A stretch of 64,000 nucleotides of DNA from Algoriphagus pacificus (GTDB taxonomy: Bacteria > Bacteroidota > Bacteroidia > Cytophagales > Cyclobacteriaceae), in assembly GCF_017254845.1 (NCBI RefSeq), contig NZ_JAFKCU010000003.1, positions 372,001 to 436,000 of the forward strand. The letters are read 5' to 3'. Shown in pieces: positions 8,673 to 16,474 of this stretch. Made by a program: the position numbers and the translations under genes. The notes below the pieces were generated by a model. The model worked only from the letters and a program-made list of their open reading frames with translations, had not been told where the DNA came from and did no database searches. Positions within the stretch are counted from its first letter, which is position 1; every line of letters starts with the position of its first letter.

Positions 8673-9574
8673 TGCTTAAAATTGCCTGGTCACCCATATT
8701 CGCTCACCCACTTCCGGAAGGACATCGATTCCCAATGGAAAAATACCTGTTGCTTCCCGAGCAGTTGAAGTATGAGGGAACCGCGACTGAAGACAATTTT
8801 TTCGTCCCAGAGGACATGGATGAGAAATGGATTCTGAATACCCATGATTCCGGATATTGGGAGAAACTTAAAAATCTTACTTTATCCAAAAGTGAAATAA
8901 GAAAGACCGGATTTCCTTTAAGTGAAGGTCTAGTTAAAAGGGAAGTTCATATCATGTCAGGTTCCATACAAGCTGCTTTATATGCAAAGGAATTTGGTGT
9001 GGGAATGAATATAGCTGGCGGGACCCACCATGCTTATGCAGATAGAGGAGAGGGTTTTTGCTTGTTAAATGATTTGGCGATAACTGCTAATTACTTGATA
9101 GATCACCAAATCGCTAAGAAGGTATTGATTATAGATTTGGATGTGCATCAGGGAAATGGTACTGCAAGTATCTTTCAAGATAAGCCGGAAGTTTTCACAT
9201 TCAGTATGCATGGAAAATCCAATTATCCTATGCATAAAGAAAAGTCTGATTTAGACGTAGGCTTACCCGATAAGATTGAGGATGAAGCTTATTTAAAAAA
9301 ATTAAATGAAAGTCTAGATTTGATTCTAGGCTCATTTACGCCCGACTTTATTTTGTATCAATCGGGAGTAGATATTTTAAAATCCGATAAACTAGGGAGA
9401 CTTTCTGTTAGTTTGGAAGGTGTGAAAACTAGGGATAAAACGGTTTTGGAACTTGCAAAATCACTTGAAGTACCAATAATGTGCTGCATGGGTGGTGGAT
9501 ATTCTCCAATGATTCGAGATATTATTGAAGCTCATGCTCAGGTATATAGATTGGCTCAGGAAATATATTTTTGA
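8672..9574 (+). CDS. Histone deacetylase-fold (class I HDAC-like) deacetylase
   Basis: The protein, 300 residues from ATG 8672, has the arginase/deacetylase fold of AcuC, acetylpolyamine amidohydrolase and HDACs. Visible motifs are GGTHHAY (tandem active-site histidines), DLDVHQGNGT (zinc Asp/His) and QSGVDIL (second Asp region). The enzyme should hydrolyse acetyl-lysine or acetylpolyamine-type amides with Zn2+. The substrate is not determined here, although a deoxyhypusine-synthase-like gene, also polyamine-related, lies about 800 bases downstream. The frame extends to TTG 8648, but that segment is the preceding terminator hairpin, so I use the ATG. Confidence 0.9.
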   Translation: MLKIAWSPIFAHPLPEGHRFPMEKYLLLPEQLKYEGTATEDNFFVPEDMDEKWILNTHDSGYWEKLKNLTLSKSEIRKTGFPLSEGLVKREVHIMSGSIQAALYAKEFGVGMNIAGGTHHAYADRGEGFCLLNDLAITANYLIDHQIAKKVLIIDLDVHQGNGTASIFQDKPEVFTFSMHGKSNYPMHKEKSDLDVGLPDKIEDEAYLKKLNESLDLILGSFTPDFILYQSGVDILKSDKLGRLSVSLEGVKTRDKTVLELAKSLEVPIMCCMGGGYSPMIRDIIEAHAQVYRLAQEIYF

Positions 9575-9615
9575 AGAGATTAACTGAAATTAACCCTAGG
9601 AAATACAAGTTGCCC

Positions 9616-9644
9616 TTGCAAAATCAATACTTTCTTTATATTTG
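9616..9644 (+). promoter_or_regulatory. Promoter of the OmpH-like gene
   Basis: TTG at 9616-9618 is followed after 18 bases by TATATTTG at 9637-9644, a near-consensus Bacteroidota promoter. It is followed by GCGCC and lies 29 bases before the GTG start. Confidence 0.75.
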
Positions 9645-9672
9645 CGCCCTTGTCAACAATAATGAATAAAAA

Positions 9673-10272
9673 GTGAAAAAAGGATTTAAACTGTTCGGAG
9701 CGCTAACACTGGCAACTGTGCTTTTCTATAGCTGTAACAAACCAGCTACCCAAACCACTGAAGGAGAAGGATCTACTGCCGCTGCTGCAAGTGGAGATTT
9801 GAAAGTGGCTTTTGTTTATACTGATTCTGTAATTAACAAGTATGATTACTTCGTTAAGAAATCTGAAGAGATTACCGAAAAGGGTAAAAAATTCGAAGGT
9901 GAATTGCAGAGCAGAGCGCAGGGATTCGAAAGAGAAGTGGCAAACTTCCAGCAGTCTGCAAATAGCATGACTCAAAATCAGGCTTTGGCTAAGCAAGATG
10001 AGCTTGGTAAGAAGCAGCAGAACTTAATCACTTACAGAGATAACTTGATGCAAGAGCTTTCTGTAGACGAAGCGAATCTTTACAATGAAGTTTATACTAA
10101 GGTTCAGGATTATTTGAAGCAATATGCTGCTGATAACTCTATCGATATCATTCTTTCTTACACTAGAGGTGGAGCTGTATGGTATGCATCTGATGCGATG
10201 GATTTGACTGAATCTGTTATCACAGGATTGAACAAGAAATACAACGAATCAGCTACTGATACTGTGAAATAA
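9673..10272 (+). CDS. OmpH/Skp family periplasmic chaperone-like lipoprotein
   Basis: The 199-residue protein has a hydrophobic signal ending in a lipobox-like YSCNK, then an Ala/Thr-rich spacer. An OmpH/Skp domain follows (LKVAFVYTDSVINKYDYF, a long helical coiled-coil central part, then SIDIILSYTRGGAVWYA). Skp-type proteins hold unfolded outer-membrane proteins. Unlike the usual ompH next to bamA, this copy stands alone with its own promoter and terminator. The start is GTG 9673. An ATG at 9662 in another frame gives a four-codon mini-ORF whose TGA overlaps the GTG. Confidence 0.88.
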   Translation: MKKGFKLFGALTLATVLFYSCNKPATQTTEGEGSTAAAASGDLKVAFVYTDSVINKYDYFVKKSEEITEKGKKFEGELQSRAQGFEREVANFQQSANSMTQNQALAKQDELGKKQQNLITYRDNLMQELSVDEANLYNEVYTKVQDYLKQYAADNSIDIILSYTRGGAVWYASDAMDLTESVITGLNKKYNESATDTVK

Positions 10273-10296
10273 GTTCTAATTCATTGGAACAAACAT

Positions 10297-10321
10297 AACC
10301 CAGCAATTGCTGGGTTTTTTT
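10297..10321 (+). terminator. Terminator of the OmpH-like gene
   Basis: The perfect stem AACCCAGCAA/TTGCTGGGTT (10297-10316) is followed by a T tract, 25 bases after the stop codon. Confidence 0.9.
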
Positions 10322-10337
10322 GTGGTAAAAATTTGGG

Positions 10338-10345
10338 TAATTTTG
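10338..10345 (+). promoter_or_regulatory. Possible -7 box for the deoxyhypusine-synthase-like gene
   Basis: TAATTTTG matches TAnnTTTG, 27 bases before the ATG at 10373 and directly after the preceding terminator. A TTG lies only 15 bases upstream, so the -33 element is not convincing. Confidence 0.4.
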
Positions 10346-10372
10346 GAAGCTTAATATTGAAACAAAAGAAGA

Positions 10373-11344
10373 ATGAAGATCACGGAATTTTTAAAACATA
10401 ACTACCGTCATTTTAATGCCGCTGCACTTATTGATGCTGCAGAAGGATATAAAACCCATTTAGACAATGGAGGCAAGATGATGGTCACCCTAGCTGGTGC
10501 CATGTCTACTGCCGAATTGGGAATTTCACTTGCCGAAATGATCCGACAAGACAAAGTTCAGATCATTACCTGTACAGGTGCTAATCTTGAAGAAGACGTG
10601 TTTAATTTGGTAGCGCATGATTATTATGAGCGTATTCCAAATTACAGAGAATTAACCCCGGCTCAAGAGCAGGATTTGGTTGAGCGTCATATGAACAGGG
10701 TTACGGATACCTGTATTCCTGAAATGGAAGCAATGAGAAGGATCGAAAATGTGATTTTGGAAGAGTGGGAAAAAGCTGATCAAGCTGGTGAAGCATATTT
10801 CCCTCATGAATTCTTCTACAAAATTTTACTTTCAGGAAAGCTAGAAGAGTTTTATCAGATCGATCCAAAAGACAGCTGGTTACTTGAAGCTGCCAAAAAG
10901 AACCTTCCTATCATCGTACCAGGATGGGAAGATTCCACCTTGGGTAATATGTACGCAGGACACGTGATTTCTGGTGATATCAAAAATGTGCATACCGTAA
11001 AAAGTGGCATTCAATACATGATTTTCTTGGCTGATTGGTACACAAATACTGCAACTGACGAAAGTACAATCGGATTTTTCCAGATTGGCGGGGGAATTGC
11101 AGGAGATTTCCCAATCTGCGTGGTTCCAATGCTGCATCAGGATTTGCAAAGAGATAATGTTCCACTTTGGGGGTATTTCTGTCAGATTTCAGATTCCACT
11201 ACTTCCTATGGTTCCTATTCTGGAGCTGTTCCAAATGAAAAGATCACTTGGGGTAAATTAGGAATCGATACACCGAAGTACATTATTGAATCTGATGCAA
11301 CAATTGTGGCCCCGCTGGTTTTTGCCATCGTATTGGGTCAATAA
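10373..11344 (+). CDS. Deoxyhypusine synthase-like protein
   Basis: The 323-residue protein has the Rossmann-like deoxyhypusine synthase fold. Conserved parts include MVTLAGAMSTAELG near the N-terminus, VIITCTGANLEED, GFFQIGGGIAGDFP, and the active-site segment YSGAVPNEKITWGKLG containing the lysine that carries the aminobutyl group in the eukaryotic enzyme. Bacteria have no eIF5A, so bacterial homologues are thought to act on small polyamines (homospermidine-type chemistry) or an unknown target; that is inference. The OmpA gene starts two bases after the stop, which suggests co-transcription without an obvious functional link. Confidence 0.88.
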   Translation: MKITEFLKHNYRHFNAAALIDAAEGYKTHLDNGGKMMVTLAGAMSTAELGISLAEMIRQDKVQIITCTGANLEEDVFNLVAHDYYERIPNYRELTPAQEQDLVERHMNRVTDTCIPEMEAMRRIENVILEEWEKADQAGEAYFPHEFFYKILLSGKLEEFYQIDPKDSWLLEAAKKNLPIIVPGWEDSTLGNMYAGHVISGDIKNVHTVKSGIQYMIFLADWYTNTATDESTIGFFQIGGGIAGDFPICVVPMLHQDLQRDNVPLWGYFCQISDSTTSYGSYSGAVPNEKITWGKLGIDTPKYIIESDATIVAPLVFAIVLGQ

Positions 11345-11346
11345 AA

Positions 11347-13011
11347 ATGAATAAAAAGAGAATGACATACCTAAAAGCAAGTGGCATGATGCTGCTTGCT
11401 TTTTGCTTTTATAGCTTCACTGAAGCTCAGCAATTAAAATCCCTTTCTGGAGCAAATAGCCCTCAGGACGATCAAAATCCTGTTTGGATTGGAGATAATA
11501 CCCTGCTTTTCAGCCGTGCTTTTCATCCAATGAACTTAGGAGGAGAGACCGATCCCGGGGATATTTGGATGACTCGGAAAAATGATGCAGGTGTCTGGGA
11601 GGAAGCCATCCATCGTGCTGATTTGAGTACCGATGGTTATGATTTTGCTTTAGGGTTAGAAGACGTGTTAACCTTGTTGGTCTATCACAAAGGTTCTGGA
11701 AGGAATGGATTGTATCAATATTCCAAATTCGGAAAAGACTGGAATTTCTTGAGGCAAGTGAATTTTGAGGGCTTGGAAGAGCTGCAAGGCCAACTTCTTG
11801 GAAGAGTTGCAAAAGGAGGTAAACTGATTTTTATCTCTGGAAAAGGAGCTGATACCTATGGTAATGAGGATATTTATGTCAGTGAAAAAATCGGAATAAT
11901 CGATTGGTCCAAGCCTGTTAATATTGGGTCTGCTATTAATACCAAAGGGCAGGAGATGAGCCCTTACTTTAATCCTAGCACCCAAATGTTGTATTTTGCT
12001 TCTAATATGCATCAAGGAGCGTCTGGAAAAGATATTTTTATCTCCAAAAAGACAGGTGAGGGTTGGAAGGAATGGAGCAAACCTGAAAAATGGGAGCAAA
12101 TCAGTTCCAATGGATCTGAAGTTTCTGTGACTTTCATAAGTGATGAGGAAGTCGTTTGGTCCAGCACTATGAACAGTGATGGTTTTGCTGATTTGATGAC
12201 CTTTGAAACTCCAATACCATTGGAAATTCCAACAGAATTCTCACCGGCACCACCAGCGATTTCTCCCCCAAAAAAGGCAGTTGCTCCAGTACCAGCCCAA
12301 ACTCCTCAAACTGAAGTAAAAATTACTTCCTTATATCCTAACACATCGATAGGTAAGCCTGAAATTCAATTAAGCCAATTGGAAAATTTGGCTAATTCAA
12401 GTGAATCTCCTAGTAAAGAGATGCCAATTTCTTGGCTTGTCATCGATGCAAAGAATAAAAAGCAATTGGATTTTAACCTTAGCTTTTTCACAGGTTCAGA
12501 TGAGATAAAGCTTTCTAATTCTGATTCAATTTTGATTTCAACACTTGAAGAAGAGAACGTGGATGAGATTAAAGTGATATCAGAAGGTTTCTTTCCTAAG
12601 AAATTGAAATTAAGTGAGTTAAATAGAAATGATAAAACAGTGGTTTTGCTTACAAAGTTGGAAGCTGGAAGCGTAGTTTTACTTGAAAATGTGAACTTTA
12701 AGAGAGGAACGGCAGAGCTTGAGGGTGGGCAAACAGAAGAATCTCTTTCTGAACTGGCAGCTTTTCTTTTACAAAACCCCAATGTAAAACTTCGGATCAA
12801 TGGGCATACGGATGCAGTCGGTGATCCTGGCTTGAACAAAGGTCTTTCTTTGGAACGCGCAAAAAGTGTCAGAGATTATTTGGTAGAAAAGGGAGTTGAA
12901 TTCGAGAATTTAAGAATATCTGGCTGGGGTGGAACCCGACCTTTGGCTTCTAATGCTACCGAAGCGGGAAGATCAAAAAACAGAAGAGTAGAACTGGAAG
13001 TAATCCAATAA
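11347..13011 (+). CDS. OmpA family outer-membrane protein with PD40 repeats
   Basis: The 554-residue exported protein has a signal peptide ending TEAQQ. A region of PD40/beta-propeller-like repeats follows (about 30-270, e.g. QEMSPYFNPSTQMLYFASN), then a Pro-rich linker (about 295-330). A C-terminal OmpA peptidoglycan-binding domain occupies about 445-554, with the signatures INGHTDAVGDPGLN and LSLERAKSVRDYL and the ending GRSKNRRVEL. It should tether the outer membrane to peptidoglycan, as in Bacteroidota gliding/secretion-associated PorE-like proteins. It follows the deoxyhypusine-synthase-like gene by two bases. Confidence 0.88.
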   Translation: MNKKRMTYLKASGMMLLAFCFYSFTEAQQLKSLSGANSPQDDQNPVWIGDNTLLFSRAFHPMNLGGETDPGDIWMTRKNDAGVWEEAIHRADLSTDGYDFALGLEDVLTLLVYHKGSGRNGLYQYSKFGKDWNFLRQVNFEGLEELQGQLLGRVAKGGKLIFISGKGADTYGNEDIYVSEKIGIIDWSKPVNIGSAINTKGQEMSPYFNPSTQMLYFASNMHQGASGKDIFISKKTGEGWKEWSKPEKWEQISSNGSEVSVTFISDEEVVWSSTMNSDGFADLMTFETPIPLEIPTEFSPAPPAISPPKKAVAPVPAQTPQTEVKITSLYPNTSIGKPEIQLSQLENLANSSESPSKEMPISWLVIDAKNKKQLDFNLSFFTGSDEIKLSNSDSILISTLEEENVDEIKVISEGFFPKKLKLSELNRNDKTVVLLTKLEAGSVVLLENVNFKRGTAELEGGQTEESLSELAAFLLQNPNVKLRINGHTDAVGDPGLNKGLSLERAKSVRDYLVEKGVEFENLRISGWGGTRPLASNATEAGRSKNRRVELEVIQ

Positions 13012-13050
13012 AAAAAGGCTTTGAGATAATTCTCAAAGCCTTCATTTTTT
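13011..13050. terminator. Bidirectional terminator between OmpA and oxidoreductase genes
   Basis: A perfect 12-bp stem, AAGGCTTTGAGA/TCTCAAAGCCTT (13015-13026 and 13031-13042), has an A tract to its left and a T tract to its right. It serves both convergent genes. Confidence 0.9.
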
Positions 13051-14506
13051 AAAGAGAATAACCTTCTCTATAGGTTCGTTTCACAAATTGATTGGCTGGT
13101 TCAAAATTAGTGATCTTCATATTTTCACCATCCCAAACAAGTTTAATGCCTCTTCCTGGGTAATCAAACTGGTTAGAATCTCCATCTCTAGCTAATCTGT
13201 AATCATAACTTCTGATAGCTAAATTCCCCATCAAAACTGACTCTGTCAAAGGTCCAGCTACTGAGAAAGGAGAACTCAATAAATCATATTCCTTTGAACC
13301 ATAACCTCCGATACAAGCTTCCACCCAGTTGGCATAGTGACCACCATCACCACCAGGAACCCTATATAATGTTTCTGGAACATTGATGTCCTTGGTTCTT
13401 GAAGTAGGAAGTAATTGTGGGTTGATGCCATAAGTGGAGCACATCATTTTACCCTCAGTTCCTTCTATAATTACTCCATTGCCACCATCGCCCATTTGCT
13501 CATTTGGCTCTAATTCTTCAGGTCTTGTAGGTTGAATACCACCGTCCATCCAGTGGAATTCCAAGTCTTCTTTTCCTGGTCTATCAAATCTTAAAGTGAT
13601 ATGGGAAGAAGGTGGACAGCTTTCCGGGAAATATCCGCGCTGGAATTCTCCAACATAAACAGAACCTACAGAAGCTTCTGCTGATTTAGGATATCCTAAG
13701 CCTAAAACTCTGAATGGAGGCTCCATAATATGACAAGCCATATCTCCTAAAGCTCCTGTGCCATAATCCCACCAGCCTCTCCAGTTAAACGGAACAAGGT
13801 TTCCAACATAATCCTTGTATGGGGCAGTGCCCAACCATTTATCCCAATCCAAATCAGCAGGAGGGGTTACTGGTTGATCAGGCCATTTAATTCCTTGTGG
13901 CCAAACTGGTCTATTTGTCCAGGTATAAACTTTGGTAGCTTCTCCAATTAAACCGGCGTTGTACCATTCTACCATTTTCCTTACTCCATCTCCAGAAGAA
14001 CCCTGATTTCCCATTTGGGTAACTACTTTGTATTTTTCTGCAGCTTCTGTAAGCATTCTAGCTTCATAAATATCATGGGATAATGGCTTTTGAACATAGA
14101 CATGTTTTCCCATTTTCATTGCCATCATGGCAATCACAGCATGCATGTGATCTGGTGTCGAAACAGAAACAGCATCAATATTTGAAGCTTCTTTTTCCAA
14201 CATTACTCTGTAATCTTTGTAATAAGCTGCTTTAGGATGGGCATCTCTACTTGCCTTTGCTCGGGTATCATCCACATCGCAAAGAGCAACCATGTCTACT
14301 TTTCCTGTACTGAAAATTCCTCTCACGTCTCCGCCTCCCATTCCTCCTACACCTACACTGGCAACTCTTAATTTATCGCTAGGAGCTATAAACCCTGGCC
14401 CTCCCAATACATGTCTTGGTACTATATAAAATCCAGCTAAGGCAGTAGCTGAAGTTTTCATAAAATCTCTGCGTGAACTAGCAGAGCTCTTTTCTTTTTT
14501 GCTCAT
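13049..14506 (-). CDS. Tat-exported Gfo/Idh/MocA family oxidoreductase
   Basis: The 485-residue protein begins with a twin-arginine signal (SRRDFMKTSATALAGF). A Rossmann domain follows with VASVGVGGMGGGDV as the NAD(P)-binding turn and VQKPLSHD in place of the usual EKP catalytic motif. The C-terminal half is the alpha/beta Gfo/Idh/MocA domain with GALGDMACHIMEPPF. Tat export means folding with cofactor in the cytoplasm and action in the periplasm. Related exported enzymes of Bacteroidota oxidise sugars or their derivatives; the substrate is unknown. It is transcribed alone. Confidence 0.9.
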   Translation of the reverse strand: MSKKEKSSASSRRDFMKTSATALAGFYIVPRHVLGGPGFIAPSDKLRVASVGVGGMGGGDVRGIFSTGKVDMVALCDVDDTRAKASRDAHPKAAYYKDYRVMLEKEASNIDAVSVSTPDHMHAVIAMMAMKMGKHVYVQKPLSHDIYEARMLTEAAEKYKVVTQMGNQGSSGDGVRKMVEWYNAGLIGEATKVYTWTNRPVWPQGIKWPDQPVTPPADLDWDKWLGTAPYKDYVGNLVPFNWRGWWDYGTGALGDMACHIMEPPFRVLGLGYPKSAEASVGSVYVGEFQRGYFPESCPPSSHITLRFDRPGKEDLEFHWMDGGIQPTRPEELEPNEQMGDGGNGVIIEGTEGKMMCSTYGINPQLLPTSRTKDINVPETLYRVPGGDGGHYANWVEACIGGYGSKEYDLLSSPFSVAGPLTESVLMGNLAIRSYDYRLARDGDSNQFDYPGRGIKLVWDGENMKITNFEPANQFVKRTYREGYSL

Positions 14507-14651
14507 TGTGTTTTAGGTTATTGAAATCGAAGGATCAAATTAAAAAAAAGGTTACAATTACAATGTTCACCCATCACAAAATGATACTCCCTTTGAAAAT
14601 TTAATACCAATTTAACAGTAGACTAGTATAATATCAAAGAAGCTTTCCTTA

Positions 14652-14659
14652 TAAATTTG
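14652..14659 (+). promoter_or_regulatory. Possible -7 box of the GH20 gene
   Basis: TAAATTTG fits TAnnTTTG, 57 bases before the ATG. No good TTG is seen at the -33 position. Confidence 0.35.
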
Positions 14660-14716
14660 ATTTGATGCTCTAAGATTTTTAAAAAAATAGAGTAAGTTTA
14701 TCCAAAATAATAACCC

Positions 14717-16312
14717 ATGAAAAAATCTATCTTAGGCTTGCTGATTTCCTTGTCAATTTTTGTGATAAGCTGTCAAGCACCTATTTCAAACTTGGATCAG
14801 GCAGCAATCATACCATTGCCAAGTTCTATTCAAGCAACATCCGGAGCATTTGAACTCAACTCTTCTTCAAAGATTCAGTTGGTTGGTTCTTCAGAGAACC
14901 TTGCAAGCTTAGGAGAAGTCCTTTCATCTAGACTGAAGCCAGCTACAGGTTTTGATTTACCAGTATCAGAAGAGGAAGGTGACATCCAGTTGGTTTTGGA
15001 AGGAAATAATGATTCCGAAGATTATGAGATTGAAATAACTGAAGAGAAAGTTACAGTGAAAGCTGATTCCGAAGCTGGAATATTTTATGGGATTCAAACT
15101 TTACTCCAGCTCTTTCCTGTGGAAATTGAAAAAGATTCCAAGGTAGAGATGGCTTGGGTAATTCCAGCAGGCATTATCAAAGATTCTCCAGAGTATGATT
15201 ATAGAGGATCTATGCTGGATGTTGCCAGACATTTTATTGGAGTGGCTGATGTCAAGCATTACATCGATCAAATGGCCAGGTTGAAATTGAACTACTTGCA
15301 CCTTCATTTGACAGATGATCAAGGCTGGAGAATCGAAATAAAATCTTGGCCTAACCTAACCGCAATTGGCGCACAAACTGAAGTTGGAGGTGGCGAAGGA
15401 GGATTTTATACTCAGGAGCAGTATAAAGAAATTGTAGCTTATGCAGCTTCAAATTACATTACTATTGTGCCTGAAGTAGATATGCCTGGACATACCAATG
15501 CTGCTTTGGCTTCCTATGGAGAACTTAACCCAGGTGTGAATTTGCCAGATGGAGATTTTAGTACCATGGTTGAAGGCGAAATTGATTTTGATATTTTGGA
15601 CAAAAATCCACAACCTTCAGAACTTTATACTGGAATTGAAGTAGGATTTTCTACCCTTGCAACCGATAAAGAGATCACTTATCAATTCATAGATGATGTG
15701 ATTCGAGAAATTTCTGAAATTACCCCAGGACCTTATTTTCATATTGGTGGAGACGAATCTCATGTTACTGAAAAAGATGATTACATCTACTTCGTGGAGA
15801 AGGTTCAGGAAATTACAGCAAAATACGGGAAGACAAGTATTGGTTGGGATGAAATCGCCACTACCAAATTGCTTCCTGGAAATGTAGCTCAGTTTTGGGC
15901 TTTAGCAGAAAATGCAAAACTAGCCAAGGAACAAGGAAATCAAGTTTTGATGTCACCAGCAAAGAAAGCTTATTTGGATATGCAATACGATTCCACTTCG
16001 AGATTGGGTTTACATTGGGCAGCATACATTGAATTAGATTCTGCGTACCTATGGGATCCTGCGAATTATGCTGATGGGATCAGCAAAGAAGATGTTTTTG
16101 GCGTAGAAGCTCCTCTATGGACTGAAACGATTACTAATAGAGCAGATATTGAATATATGGTTTTCCCTCGCTTAGCAGCAATTGCAGAGGTAGCTTGGAC
16201 TCCTGCAGCAAAAAGGGAATGGGCTGGATTTGAAAGAAGGATTGCAGTTCAAGGTAAAAGATGGGACATCAATGGAATCCAGTTTTATAAGTCTCCTAAA
16301 GTGGCTTGGTAA
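14717..16312 (+). CDS. GH20 beta-N-acetylhexosaminidase lipoprotein
   Basis: The 531-residue protein has a lipoprotein signal (FVISCQAP). An N-terminal GH20b domain with SEAGIFYGIQTLLQL at its end is followed by the catalytic TIM barrel starting YDYRGSMLDVARHFIG. The catalytic Asp-Glu pair is in HIGGDESH at about residue 345. Other conserved segments are LHLHLTDDQGWRIEI and VPEVDMPGHTNAAL. The enzyme should remove terminal GlcNAc/GalNAc from chitin oligomers, peptidoglycan fragments or glycans at the cell surface. The length is typical. Single gene with its own terminator. Confidence 0.95.
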   Translation: MKKSILGLLISLSIFVISCQAPISNLDQAAIIPLPSSIQATSGAFELNSSSKIQLVGSSENLASLGEVLSSRLKPATGFDLPVSEEEGDIQLVLEGNNDSEDYEIEITEEKVTVKADSEAGIFYGIQTLLQLFPVEIEKDSKVEMAWVIPAGIIKDSPEYDYRGSMLDVARHFIGVADVKHYIDQMARLKLNYLHLHLTDDQGWRIEIKSWPNLTAIGAQTEVGGGEGGFYTQEQYKEIVAYAASNYITIVPEVDMPGHTNAALASYGELNPGVNLPDGDFSTMVEGEIDFDILDKNPQPSELYTGIEVGFSTLATDKEITYQFIDDVIREISEITPGPYFHIGGDESHVTEKDDYIYFVEKVQEITAKYGKTSIGWDEIATTKLLPGNVAQFWALAENAKLAKEQGNQVLMSPAKKAYLDMQYDSTSRLGLHWAAYIELDSAYLWDPANYADGISKEDVFGVEAPLWTETITNRADIEYMVFPRLAAIAEVAWTPAAKREWAGFERRIAVQGKRWDINGIQFYKSPKVAW

Positions 16313-16331
16313 AAATGTAATTTATTTCTAG

Positions 16332-16363
16332 ACCCGAGTCCAATTTTCTGACTCGGGTTTTTA
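16332..16363 (+). terminator. Terminator of the GH20 gene
   Basis: The stem ACCCGAGTC/GACTCGGGT (16332-16340 and 16350-16358) is followed by TTTTT. Confidence 0.88.
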
Positions 16364-16381
16364 CTTACCTTTCGCAGTATT

Positions 16382-16389
16382 TATTTTTG
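16382..16389 (+). promoter_or_regulatory. Possible -7 box of the symporter/glycerate kinase operon
   Basis: TATTTTTG fits TAnnTTTG and lies directly after the GH20 terminator, leaving a leader of about 80 bases before the symporter ATG. The inverted repeat TGACCA-N14-TGGTCA (16394-16419) begins five bases downstream and could be an operator. No TTG is in place at -33. Confidence 0.4.
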
Positions 16390-16474
16390 ATTTTGACCAA
16401 AATGAACCTATTATGGTCATTAATTCAATTTCAAGTTTTTCATAAAAACAAAACCACTACTTATTTCTATTTCT

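Noticed and set aside
8672-9574. Chromatin-type histone deacetylation
   Set aside because: Bacteria lack nucleosomes. The fold fits AcuC or acetylpolyamine enzymes, so only a general deacetylase is claimed.
12366-12839. 157-residue minus-strand open frame in the OmpA gene
   Set aside because: Opposite-strand shadow rich in Ser and Phe; the OmpA frame is clearly coding.
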